A stretch of DNA of 64,000 bases, taken from NCBI GenBank assembly GCA_023653785.1, contig JAMKCH010084911.1:58348-122347 (forward strand), given 5' to 3'. The position numbers and the translations under genes were made by a program. Below are positions 21,086 to 33,044 of the stretch, piece after piece. Position 1 is the stretch's first letter; each line of letters begins with the position of its first letter. The notes under the pieces were generated by a model. That model made no database searches. It was not told the DNA's origin and saw nothing but the letters and a program-made list of their open reading frames with translations. Source of the stretch: Ophioderma brevispina (lineage: Eukaryota > Echinodermata > Ophiuroidea > Amphilepidida > Ophiodermatidae).

Positions 21086-21279
21086 ACATACTTACCGAGT
21101 GAGCTTGAAGAACTGAAGTTATTCTGTTGGGAAATTTAAAAGAAAAAAACAAAGAACAAACATGAAAAACATGTGAAAGAAACGTATTCTTGTGTAAACA
21201 AGAGGAAAACAACCGCATTGACACAACTAGACCTAGAGTTGATATTCTGCCTACAAATGAAGGACTGACCCTGGTTTAA

Positions 21280-21393
21280 AGCAGGTGTGGCAGGAGATAG
21301 AGTCCTCCGCACTCATAACCTGTCGACTGAGTTGACTCTTCACGCAACATTAGTTTCACGCTTTATTCCGTTGTCGTCTATGAAGCCCGGACT
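21280..21393 (+). repeat. dispersed repeat X, copy 2, left part
   Basis: This contains gcaggtgtggcaggagatag, gactcttcacgcaacattag, then ttccgttgtcgtctatg and agcccggact, matching copies at 3150 and 50955. The copy stops at cggact, where the LINE tail begins, and resumes at 24886 with ggactgtgg. The LINE therefore split this repeat. Confidence 0.7.
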
Positions 21394-22388
21394 TCTTCTT
21401 CTTGCGTATGAGGCAGCAGCTAAATATGTTGTAAATGTTGGATCCAGCTCACTGTTGATTGGTTGGGGTTTGAGAGATCTGTGTCCACTGGTTGACGAAA
21501 GGTAGGGCACTCATTGAGAATGTGATCCGCAGTCTGTGATGGAGAACCACATTGGCAGGCTGGCGATGGCCGCAGTCCCCATCGGTGCATATTGCTGTTC
21601 AAGCGACCGACTCATGTGCGAATCCGGTTTAAGGTGACCCATTCCTTGCGTGGGAGATTGCTGCCAGGTGGTAGTGCTGTCTTAGGTGTAATAGAGAGTT
21701 GATCTGGGCTTGGAGTATCTAGCCAGGCAGTATTCCATGTCTGTAAGATGTTAAATGGGGAACTGGAGAGTTTAGCATCGTGTCGACAGAAAGGTCGGCG
21801 AGAGCGCAGTCTCTGTCTGCCGAGTTGGCGTGATTCTTTGACAGTGTTATGCAGCAGGTGCTTGTTGTCCAGCAGGGCCTTATTCACTAGTTTGTACGTG
21901 TGGTGTTCTCTCCGAAGTGCTGCAGGTGCAATGCCTGAAAGCACTGGTAGAAATTCAGATGGAGTAGGATGGAGCCAACCAGTAATGCTTCTCAAGGGCT
22001 CATTGAGTACTGTGTCCAGTTTCTTTGTGTGAAAGCTGTTGCACCATACTGGGGCGGCATATTCAGCAGTGCTGTAGACCAGAGCCAAGGCGGTGGTGCG
22101 TAGAGTCGTTGGGCTGGCACCCCATGAGTATCCAGCAAGACGGCACAGGAGGTTATTCCTCGAAGATACCTTTGCGCATACGGACGCGAGGTGCAGCCGG
22201 TAAGTAAGGTGCCGGTCAAGCTTCACTCCCAGGTAGGCTGGTGTAGGATTGTATGCCAGAGGCGCTCCATTGAGGTTGATTTGAAGGTGACGATGAGCCT
22301 CTTTGGTGTTGAGGTGGAAGGCAGTAGCGATGGTCTTGGCTTCGCTCAGTTTCAGTCTCCAGGTCTTGAGATATGCTGCAAGTAGGGC

Positions 22389-22402
22389 CATATCTGCAGT
22401 AA
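22389..22402. repeat. SINE-A target-site duplication, left
   Basis: catatctgcagtaa, identical to 22715-22728. One copy is original LINE sequence. Confidence 0.9.
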
Positions 22403-22714
22403 AGTAAAGTTAAGGTAGGTAAAGGGGACGGACTGTATACACAGGAACGGAGTGCCCATCTCTCTTCGAAGCGATTGGGCCAGACTCCACCATATAATGT
22501 TGCTGTAGGGGGCTCGCTACACCTCCTCTACAGCGTGTCTGTTACCTTCTCGATATCGAATAATGCCGGTACGCATTTATACACCTGGGTAGAGAGGAGT
22601 AATCGAGGTAAAGCGCCATACTCAAGGGCGAAACACATTGGCCACAGCGGGGCTCGAACTCACAACCTTTGGCGTGCGGGTAGGGTGCTTTATCCACTGG
22701 ACCACATGTGCCCT
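22403..22714 (-). mobile_element. tRNA-derived SINE-A nested in the LINE
   Basis: On the minus strand the 312-base insert starts gagggcacatgtggtccagt (tRNA A-box-like TGGTCCAGTGG). It then has ggttgtgagttcgagccccg, a B box, giving a pol III promoter. A body with gcgctttacctcgattactc and tctggcccaatcgcttcg follows. It interrupts the LINE coding frame just before ADMALLAAYL and is flanked by perfect 14-base target duplications. The same family recurs at 43663. Confidence 0.9.
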
Positions 22715-22728
22715 CATATCTGCAGTAA
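22715..22728. repeat. SINE-A target-site duplication, right
   Basis: catatctgcagtaa, identical to 22389-22402, immediately next to the 5' end of the minus-strand SINE. Confidence 0.9.
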
Positions 22729-24885
22729 GCGGTGTTTTCTACTCTGTCCACTGCTGTCCGAGTGGAGAAGGGCAAGATCGTCGGCGTAGCCATATTGTCC
22801 AGATGTTGTTTGAGGTAAATCGCTGATATACAAGTTGAACAGCTTAGGAGCCAGTACAGATGCTTGTGGTATTCCGTTCCTCAGACGACGCAGACGACTA
22901 CTCTGCCCATCACTGGTCTTGAGAATAAAGCTACGGTTTGCAAGCATGTTGCATATGAAATTATTGTACATGGTGACGATCCGCGATGGTCCTGAGAAGC
23001 TTGAGTGTCAGGCCCTGGTGCCACACGGTGTCGTATACTGCAGTAAGGTCCACCAAGATGACGCCTGCCTTACGGCGCTTTTCAAAGCTTTCCTCAATAT
23101 CATTTGTGAGTTTTACAATCTGGTGGACAGTGCTCCGGCCACGGCGAAATCCTGCTTGTTCGTCAGGCAGATAGGGGTTCGACGACGGGCTCCAGCCGGG
23201 CCAGGATCATCCTCTCAAGGAGTTTGAAGGAGACACACAGTAGTGATATTGGGCGATAGTTCTTAGGGTTGTTGACAGGCTTGTTTGGTTTGGGGAGTGC
23301 GATGATAGTTGCTCTCCTCCAGATCTTGGGTAAGGACTGGTTGGTAAGGCAACATTGTGTAGAACTCCTGGAGCCAATCTAGACATCGTGGGCCGCATTG
23401 CATCAGGAACTCTGTTGGTATGTTATCAGGCCCCTGGACCTTTCCACTCTTTAGTTGGCTGAGAGCAGAGGTAAGCTCATCTAATGAGAAGGATGTTGAA
23501 AGTGACCCGTCCACGCCGGGGGCTCGACGAAGTTTTCTCTTGAAACGACTATTTGCGAGGAGTTGCTCAGCAATTGAGTTGGCAGTCACTGGACATTTCG
23601 ATGGTTTGGAAATTCTGCCGGTGAGGCGGTTTATAGCCTTCCTGCTGGAGTGAGTGAAGTCGATTCCTTGGACCATCTCCTCCCAGCGCTCACGGCGTTT
23701 CCTGTCTAAACAGTTTGTCAGATCTGAAGCCTTGGATGATGCTTCTTCCCCGGGTTCCGAATTCAGGAAATCATTGTAAAGAGTATCACATTCCTCATCC
23801 CAGGATGGAATATAACTGCGACGGCAGCCACGTGGGATGGTCTTCTTTGCTATATTAATAAAGAGTTTACACAGTGTTGTGTAAGAATTGTCCAGTTTGG
23901 AGGAGGTTGGTGTCGGGAGGTTGGGCACTGAGTCCACCAGGTTCTTGAACTGGTCCCAGTCTGCCTTGCGGAAGTTCCACCTTTTCACTGGCTTTGTTGG
24001 TACAGGCTTAGCAAGGCTCTCCTGAGCGATCCGTGATGGTCTGTGTTGGGACTTCGGAAAGCGGTCGAGAACAGTGCGGTGAATGGAGATGGTGTCCATG
24101 TTTGCAAAAGCAAGGTCAGGGTTTGTAGACGTATTCTACCTTCCAGAGTAGAAACTGTCTGGTTGCTTGGGATCACGCAAAAGTTGAACGCCGGATTTTG
24201 AAGCCCAGTCCTCTAGGGTAGCTCCATCAGAGTTGGTATTCCTGTAACCCCAGGTAATGCTATGACTGTTAAGTCACCAGCGTAAATGAAAGGTGCACCA
24301 TAAGTTGGTAGAGAGTCTGCTTGAAGCCGATGGTTAGGTGGCTTGTAGACATTGGTGACATGAACACCCGCAATTTGGGTCGTTTCCCATTCCAGGGTGG
24401 AGTCTGCAGGCGAGGTTGCAATTTGTTTCCATTGGGCTGAGTTACTAGCAAAGGTGGCAATCCAGTGGGTAGCGCTCTCGGTGTTTGCAGCTAGGGTGTA
24501 GCCGCAAATGTTCAGAATGGAACTGTCAGCTTGTGTCTCTTGGAGGAGAATCGCAGTGACTTTATGCGTATGTGTGAGGTGTTCGATGATGTTTATCTTT
24601 GCCCTAGTGAGACCTTCCACGTTTAGTTGGAGCACTGAGATGCCATCTGACTTGACATCCGGTGATGCCTGCCCTAATAAGGGCACGTGTACCAGACTGG
24701 CATCAGATAGTGTCCTCTGACAGGGCATGATTAAAATTCAGTGAGATAAAAAATACAACAGTGAGTTAAAAAGACAGTGAATTAAAAAAAAAAACAGATG
24801 TTTGCGTAGCCTCAGTTGATTATCATTCGCCTGAAAAGATCAGTTACCGGGGTTTACCACGAGGAGGTTGATAATCTTGAAACAT

Positions 24886-24960
24886 GGACTGTGGCCCCAG
24901 GGGGACTATATCGCTTTTTATACCAGATCTAATGTTAGACTTGAGAATACCAGCTTTTAA
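24886..24960 (+). repeat. dispersed repeat X, copy 2, right part
   Basis: ggactgtggccccaggggga and ctatatcgctttttatacc continue the repeat that broke off at 21393, aligning with gtactatggctccaaggg and ctacatctactttttacac in copy 1 at 3265. Confidence 0.6.
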
Positions 24961-25068
24961 GTCTTTGTAATACTATATAACAAATGAAAGTACTTTAGCA
25001 TCTATATTCGATTTAATCAATCCATTCAATCAAAATATTGGATTATTTTTATAACGTAAAATACATAC

Positions 25069-25236
25069 CAGCAATGCAGCAAGCAGACAAAAATTACACG
25101 CTAACCATCTGATAAAGGTGGAATACTTTGACGACCCCCCGAATAACGGGGTGGTATAAATGAGATTAGATGACCACACTAATTTGGAGAAACAAGAGAC
25201 GAGAATGGAAGATGTGGGTTCATTTATAAAGTCCAA
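25069..25236 (-). CDS. possible first exon with signal-type hydrophobic stretch
   Basis: An ATG at 25236 opens 56 codons that end in RWLACNFCLLAALL and reach a good donor CTG|GTATGT. A hydrophobic core ended by a splice donor is typical of first exons of secreted or membrane proteins, and this lies upstream on the strand of the polycystin-like gene. However, the ~40 residues before the core are long for a signal peptide, no promoter is visible and there is no homology I recognise. A shorter start is not available in frame. Treat as a candidate only. Confidence 0.28.
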
Positions 25237-28200
25237 TATTTGATATTTGGAGAGTAAATTTAATAATAGCTCAGGAAAAACATCAAGATGACTCTATCAG
25301 AGACACGGTGGTTTTATACGTAAAAATGACTTTAGAAAAAATACTAAAATTTTTAAAATTAGAATTTGTTCTCCCCATCAGTTGAACTTGTTGAAAATGA
25401 ATACAACGAAAAAAAGAAGAAAATAAGTATAAAATGCGCAAACATTCAACAAACCATATATTTACCTAATTAAGTTGAGGCACTACCTACATGATTGGCT
25501 TTTTTAATTCCCTTAAAGCTGAGGTACGTCTTTGCGTGATGGTAAAGGAAGGCGTATTTGATTGTCAAACTTGAATTGCGATCTAGACAAGCGAGACAAA
25601 ACAATGGTTCAAGCAGCATTGAGGAAGAAAAAAAGACTGTCTGCGATAATAAAACGTCAAAAGCGACTATGACTACATGCATCACCGCAGAAATAAAAGC
25701 ATTATTGCGAGCAATTTGTAGGAATTTGTTGTATTAGATGTATTTAAAACACTCAATGCGAATAATACCATAAAGTCCAACGTAAATGATTAAGCGTAGG
25801 CAATGAGGCGAACCTGAGCGTCCTTAACGAGCGTAAAGTTGTTTTTTTTATAATTATTGCTGTGTTGTTATTATTATGTTCTGTTTTAATAATTCGATAT
25901 TGTTACAAACAACATTTTAAAATAAGATATCTGTTCAAAATGGTTTCATTGTGGCTTTTTTCGTCAAAACATTACCAGTGTTGCAAAATGTACAGACTAC
26001 AAAATCCCAGTGCAGGTTTTATAACGCAACCGAGTTTATCTTAGTTTTTTTAAATAGAAAAGCCTTGTTAAATTCTAAGAAGAGTGGTACGACTGATTCA
26101 AAAGAAGTTTATGCGTGGTATTGTGTTTTTGAAATATCTAGAAATGACATTGGTATGTGACATAGAAACTGTTTCGCAGTTTCATTAAAAAGAAATTTTA
26201 AATTTGCTCATACAAACCCAAGTATAGTATTGAAATGAACTCACCGTTTTCCTAGGTTTTGACTTACAGCCTCTGCTCTAAAATGTTGACCCCATACAGG
26301 CATCGTGTATATGTTGCTGGGTATGAAAGTGATGTTGGATTAAATAAGCCTCTTGCGAACAAATAAAAAAATTCAGATGGCGTCCAAAAGGGTGCCCTTT
26401 ATTACCTAAAAGACCTTGTTACTGTATAACTCTTGATTACAACCTCCAAAAATAGTGCCGTTTACGTCATTTGAAAGCCAATAAAAATTTCTACAAGATG
26501 ATTGACTACCATTTTGTATAGTTTAAGGATATAAGGTATAGAAAATTATCTTAAAAAGGTTGTTTTTTTAGCAGTTTTTCTTTTTATGTGTTAAATATAT
26601 TTATTTTTCTAATATGGTCAAAAACCATATTTTACCAATGCATCGTACTTTCCACAAAATTTTGACCTGATATCATACGCAGATGGCATAAAAATATCAG
26701 GGCATTCGATATTACCAAATGAAGTTCGGGACTTTATTACATTTAGAGACGAGCGTTGGCAAGGCCGGCCTTGCAAGCAAATCGATGATTACAGCGTCCA
26801 GGGTATTAATTTGCTCGAACTCAAAGTCACTGAAGTGTGGACAGGTCACGACCGTTACAGAAAGATGGAGGGTTGTGTAAGGGGTACTTTGCCACGCCAC
26901 TCAAGCCCGACTATTTCGGCGTGTTGTTACCAGTGTTGTTAGCTTCCATAACCACTTAACGAGAACACATAGAATGTGATATCGTGAAAGGGCTTCTTAA
27001 CTCATATCATAGAGTAATACGATAAAAAGCAAAACCGTTGAAACACTTCTCTGGTTGTGACTTGGTCTGCATATGTTTGCATGGATTTGCATGAGTTATT
27101 TCGCAGGCTACTAGTACTACAGTTTATATCCATGGGAAAAATCCCGAAAAGAAAAATGGGCAATTTTCCTTCCCGTATCTACGACTAATCCCGCTATAGG
27201 ACTATGCTTGTGGCGCGTAAATAGTTAGTTACAGTTGCAGTACGTGCGGTTATTTGTTTTTAAAACGTTCCCGTATTCGCTCGAGCGTTCGCGTGTTTCA
27301 ACTAAACTTTTTTAGGTTTCAATATAAAACCTACGTTTTGGCCCATGGAAACATCGCCAAACTTGGAACAATAACAGTCAACCTCCTCGTTTGGAAATCT
27401 TAAATAAGAATCTTGGTAGGCTTTCCATTTCCATAAGCCGTGTGTCAAATTTATATTTCTATTACGTCATCCTGCTGGCACACTTTTTCTTATCGATCGT
27501 TACAATATCAACACAAAATTTGAAAGTTCGTTTACTGTAAATTGTCGTATGGAAAACCGTTTCTCATATAGGTTTTTGTTAAAGCCCCTGAACTTAATTA
27601 GAGTTTCTCTTAGCAGTAGCGTTTGAAAAGTGAGGAGGGAGGGTGGTTTTTATTTACTAAATGGCTTTCAATGAAATGATATTACCACCGACATTCGGCC
27701 GCATCAGAAAAATGGTGATGCCATTTTAGTTTACAAGGAATATGAACCCTCCCCCTCCTAGGCTCTAAAATCACATGAAAGTGACCTGCGCTAAGTAATA
27801 ACACAAGTAGGTCTATTCATCTATAAAAATGTCAGATTGAAAAAAAATAATTTAAGAAATTGAAAATAAAAATAATTTTACCGTATTCCAAAAAATGAGA
27901 GGAGAGGGAGGGCTACGGGAACTTGATCATTTAATATTCCTATGGCACGTACGTGTTGTGTACTTGTTGCAAATAAACGCGTTGTTCCAGTCTTAAACAG
28001 TTGTTAAAGTTTAAACACGTTAACGTTGTTCAGTTCAGCCGTTAAACAACTGTTTAACTTTAAAAACAAAGCGTTTTTGTATGTGGCGTGGATAATATGT
28101 ACAATGATGAGATTAGTCTTAACTTTAAAATATATTGACAACTTCATGAAAAAAAAGAAGTCTCTTTTTTTTTTTCAAATTCCTTTATTTTCAATCGGTT

Positions 28201-28390
28201 CTTGTGAAAATTATAGATAATAGCAAACACAGACCATCATTAGAACATTTAAAGGTTTAAAGAGTGTTGTCAAAATATTACAAGGCCCTCATTGCATTTT
28301 TTTTAAGTCATTGCGATAGACCTGTTTCTTTCAAAGCAGTATACGCCCTTACATTGTATAAACAAATTATTATTTGTTTGAATCGAAATG
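25237..28390. other. no gene recognised
   Basis: AT-rich sequence with scattered short open frames and no splice logic or family motifs. A short palindrome (taaacagttgttaaag against ctttaacaactgttta-like sequence, about 27993-28062) is the only structure noticed. Confidence 0.5.
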
Positions 28391-28394
28391 CATT

Positions 28395-29250
28395 CATATC
28401 GGTATGGGGCGGTGTGTTGATGTTGAGATTTTGGTTTTTTGCTACAAATGGAATTTTTGGTTGAAACATGTTGATAATGGTACTAGAAAAATCCAAATCA
28501 AATGGTTACCATTTTTTATCCCTTCCGTTTGGCGGCCATCTTGGTGTCAGAATGGCTGCCATTTTCAACATATTTTTTTGCTCTATATCGGACTTCTGAG
28601 CAACATGGAAGGCTCAAATTGGTGGCAATACCATGTTGTGATGTCAAGGAAAACAACTATCAAGTCCAGAAAGTTGACAGATAGTTTCTTCAGGTAGTAC
28701 TTGATTTTCAAAAATGGCCATTTTAAACATATTTTGCTCTATCGGCCACTTCTGATCAAATTGAAGGCTGCAAGCTAGGTGGCAAAAACCTATGTTTGTG
28801 AGTCAGTGAATGTAATACTACATCCAACAATCACAAGATTTTTCCATCAGATGGACCATCTTGAATTTCAAAATGGCCGCCCCGCCAATTTTTAAAAATA
28901 TTATACTCGGCCTCAATATCTGGATTTGAGCAATATGAGGAAAGCTCAAATAGTGACAATAACCATGTGTGTGATATGTACGGATAACATATATACATCC
29001 AGGAAAGTCGCAATTGTTTCCTTCTGGCGGCCCCCCCATATTGAATTTCAAAATGGCTGACCTTTTGAAGTATACTTCGCCCAATATCTGTACTTCTGGG
29101 CAAAATAGAAGCTCCATTTGGTGGCAATACTATTGCTGTGATGTAAGGAAAATATAATTAGCCTACATCCAGAGTCAACAGGGTTTCTTTTGACAGCCAT
29201 CTTTAATTTCAAAATGACTATATTTTTAAATATACTTTGCCCCCGAACAC
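28395..29250 (+). repeat. ~165-bp satellite (sat2) array, left arm of an inverted pair
   Basis: At least four tandem monomers, each with ccatcttgaatttcaaaatg, tcaatatctggatttgagc-type and ggtggcaatacca(t)gtt boxes, start near 28532, 28692, 28850, 29025 and 29193. A lead-in (tttttgctacaaatgg, aatggttaccattttttatc) precedes them. The whole segment is matched in reverse orientation by 33045-33715, including the lead-in at the outer end. No coding function; the open frames across it are by-products of the repeat. Confidence 0.8.
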
Positions 29251-32200
29251 TAATCATGGAATCTGGGAGAGCCGCAGCTCTGGCGTTGTTTTAATAGGGT
29301 GTATATAGGTTCAGTTTTGCTGTCATATGTCCCAGAACTATCGATCTTGCGGACAGCAGCGCCGAGTACTGTTCACCATTGTTTGTAGCGCCAAATGTCC
29401 CTGTCCATCATTAAGTGGGGGATGTCAGATGGATCCTTCTGCATGTCTCGAGCAATGATCAATGTAGTTTAAAGGGGCGACGACCCCTGTTTGGGCATGG
29501 TAAGTTAACCTCCAACATGATGTCCGAGACTACTTGCTCCATCGCATGATAACATTTAACAGAGTGACCGGCAATTCGTGCTCAGCGTTGGCCAACAGAA
29601 GATGAGATTGAGGGATAATCAGGCGCGGATCCAGGGAGGGGTGGGAGGGGGGCGCAGGGGCGCCCTCCAGGTATGTCTAGCAAAATCTTGTGAACCCACC
29701 CATTTTGGACAAGTTCAGCCATTCAGCCACCCGGTAATTTTGATGTTTTTCAAATCCCGGATCCGCCTGGAATATCTCCACATATCTGTGCCTTGGCATG
29801 TACTCACGCAGGATATGTTTTGTACTCTGGTGTAGGTGCCATCCGGTCTATCCTGTAGTTCTTCATGGTCCAGGTCTCAGATCCCTATAACAGGATTACT
29901 CTCTTCACAGGCTCTAAAGAACTTCAGATTGGTTGAAAAGGAGATACAGATTGCCATAGGGAAGGAGTGTTTATTGCTGTCGACCAACCTTAGCGACCCC
30001 AGGTACTTGAAAGTCCCTGACCTCTTTGAGTGGGTAAACGTTTAGTGCAGATAGGTGATGATTATCTTCCTCATATTCCGTCTTCTTGGAATTTAGATGT
30101 AGGCCAACTTGGTCTGCAGCATTCTCAAGTTATGTTAGTAGATCTTGTGCACCAGATATCAGATCAGCTGTTATAAGAGCTAGATCATCTGCAAGGTCAA
30201 GGTCTGTGAGATGCTGACTTTGGTTGACGTCTAGACGCTTGGGTTGATGGGGAGTCCCTGGTCGTCATGATGTCAAGACTGCTGAGGATGTATGTAATCA
30301 ACCACGATTGCAAAGAGAGTTGGGAGCAAGAGTATTCTCCTTGGAGGATTCCAAGAGTTTAGGAATCCTTTGTGGACCCATCAGTGTCTCACAGAGTTAG
30401 ATGGGTATCATACATGTGCCATTGCTGTTGACATTCGTCTGGAGCATCATAAGTCTACAAACACAATGAAGCTTTCTCTTCTATGCATGCCTTCTGAGAG
30501 CAAGTATCTGAGGGTAGTGTTGATCTGCCTTTACGCAAACCGTTCTGGTTTTGTCTGAGAATGGGATCTTAGTCGTGAGCAAGAAACGATTCTGTTGAGC
30601 AGCATTGAGTGTAGATCTTAGAGGCCAGTGGTGACAGTACGATTCCTATGTAGTTTGGGGTGTTGGAGGTCACTTTTCTTTGGTAGAGGGTTGATGAAAG
30701 TGTTAAGTAATCTAAGGCAGCTGGTTGTTTCCCATGTAGGTGTCGTTACCAAATTCCAAACAGTTGATTGAAAAAGTTGGATTCTTCAATTACTGCACAG
30801 AAATGTTGTGAGGACAGGCGTCTTGTTGTTCAGTTTCTTGGGTAGATCAGAAACTCCAGTCTTGTCTTGATAGGAAGGGGCGTATGCTATCTTGTGATTG
30901 AAGAGTGGTATTCTGAACTGGTTTGCCAAGTTGAGAACTAAAGTGCTGATGCATGAAATCATGTGTCGAGGCTCTCTTCGGTTGTTTGTTTTCGATCACC
31001 TTTGATTCTTATAGATTCTTATAGGGTGGGGTAGCTGTCTTATCGTCAGCTCCCTCAGTGCCTCAAAGGCAAGCAGCATGCTGTTTTTGAGATGTAGGGT
31101 GTCAAGTGCTGCAGCTTGGATTAACATTGCTCCTCACAGCACGGTGTAAGCATCATCAGGTGCAGCCTTAGCGGCATTAAGGTTGTGCTTGGAGCTTCTG
31201 GTATATTTAGTATGGTGCTTGGCTGCAGACTTCAGTTTTTCTCGTTTTGATGACTTTTGTCATTGAGGGCAAGGGAGTAGGTGGCTCCTCTTTCTTATAG
31301 GTTAGCATCACCAGTGCAATCTTGTTGGCTGATGAAGTGATGGCATACATCTTCTGTGCTGAGGGTTCTAATCTCAAGACTAATCCAATAAGCGTGTTGA
31401 ACTGTTAGTACTGCTTACATATTGCTACGAGCTTTGTATCTCCCACTACCTTTCACCAGTCAATTGTTTTCATGGGATATCTGGGAGGGAGTTTACTCTG
31501 ACGGGTTAATTATACTGCTCCTGCAAGAGCAATTTTTTTCTATGATCAGACTAACAGCTTTCAAAAGTGTTCTTAAATCTGTCAATTTCCACCCCTCTCT
31601 GCATTCAGAATGTGGTCCAGCTGGACGAGTTTCCATTTGGGCGACGGTATGTCCACAGGTTACTTGATTTTGCAATTTGTGCTAGTGGCAACAAGACGAA
31701 ACCGTTCACGAATTCCCTCACCGCACAACCCACCTCGTGGCCACGCTCTGCATGCGAACAGCGCGTCCCCAGGCCGAAGTCTAAGCACCGCATCTCATGG
31801 ATGCACAGAGATATGGGCTGGAACTGCCACCAGTGGAGTGGAACGTCATGTAAAAGCAGAGGAGAGACATCTTTATCTCGGCTGGTTTTGGCAGCAAATG
31901 ACTGTTGTTTCAGGATTACCCATCAGTTAAGCTTCAGGATGCGCTCATACAGTTGCCAAGGCTGGCAGGTGACTTGAGAGCCTGTGGTGAGAAAGAAATG
32001 GACCCACCTCCTGTATAGCCGCATTTATTCTTACAGGCAGAGGCTTGTTGCTAATAAGTCATAGCTGTAGTAGATGTTTGCTGTGTACAAGTGGTATAGG
32101 TGACATCAATATCATACAAATTGTGCTTCATGTACAAGTTTTCTTTATGGCTGTTTTTGATTAGTGTCTGGACGTTGTATATGCTGATGATGAAAGCAGC

Positions 32201-33044
32201 CATTGACGTTTAACAAAGTTTTCGCACTTTTGTCAATATCAGAGTTTGACCTTCCAGTACGCTTTCGGACTACCCATCATATGAATGGTAGATGAGCCCA
32301 ATGTTGGCGCAAGACAGTCTAAGTATTCAAATAACGGGGCTTTAACCCTGATGTACATTGTAAAACAATTCAGATGGTTCAATAGCTGTTGGGTTCTAGG
32401 TTTTGGATGGACGCGTATGTTTGGGTTCTGTTCTACTGTTGTTTGGTTGACACGCTGCTATGTTTAGATGATCTACCAGATATATATGTCACACAAACAG
32501 GGTTTTATTGCCACCCAATGGAGCTTTTATGTTGCTCAGACTTCAGATATTGGTGAGTTCGTCCATTCATATCAGCTTGTCAGTTCCCATGCTGGACAAA
32601 AGCCTCAAAACATGTTTCCATGTGGATTAAGGCCTACCTTCCATGCTGGCCAGTGACCGGTTCGGAAGGGACTCTGGTACCCTTAGCGTGATGAGTGCGG
32701 TACACAGCCCGGGATGATCCCCTCCTCTTATCGATGACGTACGCAACTTTTTACGTGCTCAGAATTGACTCCGATGAACACACAGGACAAAAACCTTTTA
32801 ATGAATATACGAACCATTGAGGCGCCGGCCGCGTCATCCACTTGCAATACACCTGCACATTCTATTATTAATAGGCGGGAGGAGGGGGCGAGGAGAAATT
32901 CCAATAATCACAATTGCAAATATGAATTTCTGCCGTATAGGAAACTATTGAGTGTGTGTGACCAAGAAACCCGCTCTCACGGGGCTCGAACCAGGGGTCG
33001 CTCGATCGATCTTATCTACCCCTACCGATGGTTTTCAGCGGCTT
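29251..33044. other. interior between the inverted sat2 arms
   Basis: About 3.8 kb containing a minus-strand LINE relic (29780-31800). Outside it, 29251-29780 and 32000-33040 hold unassigned sequence; the latter includes gctcgaaccaggggtcgctc near 32980, a B-box-like tRNA remnant in reverse sense, but no complete SINE. Confidence 0.4.
29780..31800 (-). pseudogene. LINE relic with APE endonuclease and RT remnants
   Basis: Reading the minus strand in several frames gives YRRPNGNSS near 31650 (like the W-SPDG endonuclease loop), a QGSVLSPTLF-like RT motif near 30350 and FKYLGSLRLVDSN near 30000. NLKFFRACEESV then ETWTM-type sequence near 29870 completes the order. This endonuclease, RT, thumb order with a FRACVES-LYG-ETWT ending is typical of LINEs in the RTE/craniate-type 'endonuclease-reverse transcriptase' proteins. 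Many frameshifts and stops mean it is long dead. Boundaries are approximate. Confidence 0.6.

Larger units (their letters stand above)
21420..24728 (-). pseudogene. LINE ORF2: endonuclease and reverse transcriptase, broken
   Basis: The ORF2 start (MPCQRTL...) leads to an APE-type endonuclease: ISVLQLNVEGLTRAKINIIE, AILLQETQ, HVTNVYKPPN, YAGD then, after a frameshift, WGYRNTNSDG and NPDLAFA (about 24700-24090). The linker is followed by RT motifs KSGKVQGPDNIPTEFL, NGIPQASVLAP and the catalytic YADDLALL (about 22850). Further on come PAYLGVKLDRHLTY and AEYAAPVWC thumb motifs, and a C-terminal CQCG-x5-QTADHILNECP zinc-knuckle-like tail (about 21550). Several frameshifts, one in-frame stop and the SINE insertion inactivate it. 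The order and motifs match jockey-type mobile-element polymerases. Confidence 0.88.
21394..24885 (-). mobile_element. jockey-like APE-type LINE, inserted in repeat X
   Basis: The 3' end is a short (AAG)n tail (tcttcttcttgcg on the plus strand at 21394). The host repeat is interrupted here and continues at 24886, with ggact on both sides as a possible short target duplication. Removing the nested SINE leaves about 3.17 kb: the endonuclease and reverse transcriptase ORF2 with ~160 bases in front, and no ORF1. It is therefore 5'-truncated or an element type lacking ORF1. The host gene is on the same strand and the insertion is intronic. Confidence 0.85.

Noticed and set aside
20860..21224. Long Cys-Val and Thr-His open frames
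   Set aside because: They are translations of the (CA)n microsatellite, not genes.
22638..22700. tRNA gene
   Set aside because: A and B boxes are present, but no cloverleaf can be closed, and the sequence continues into a SINE body with target duplications.
28374..29257. Several overlapping ~60-107 codon frames on both strands
   Set aside because: All run through the sat2 satellite and change with monomer phase; by-products of the repeat.
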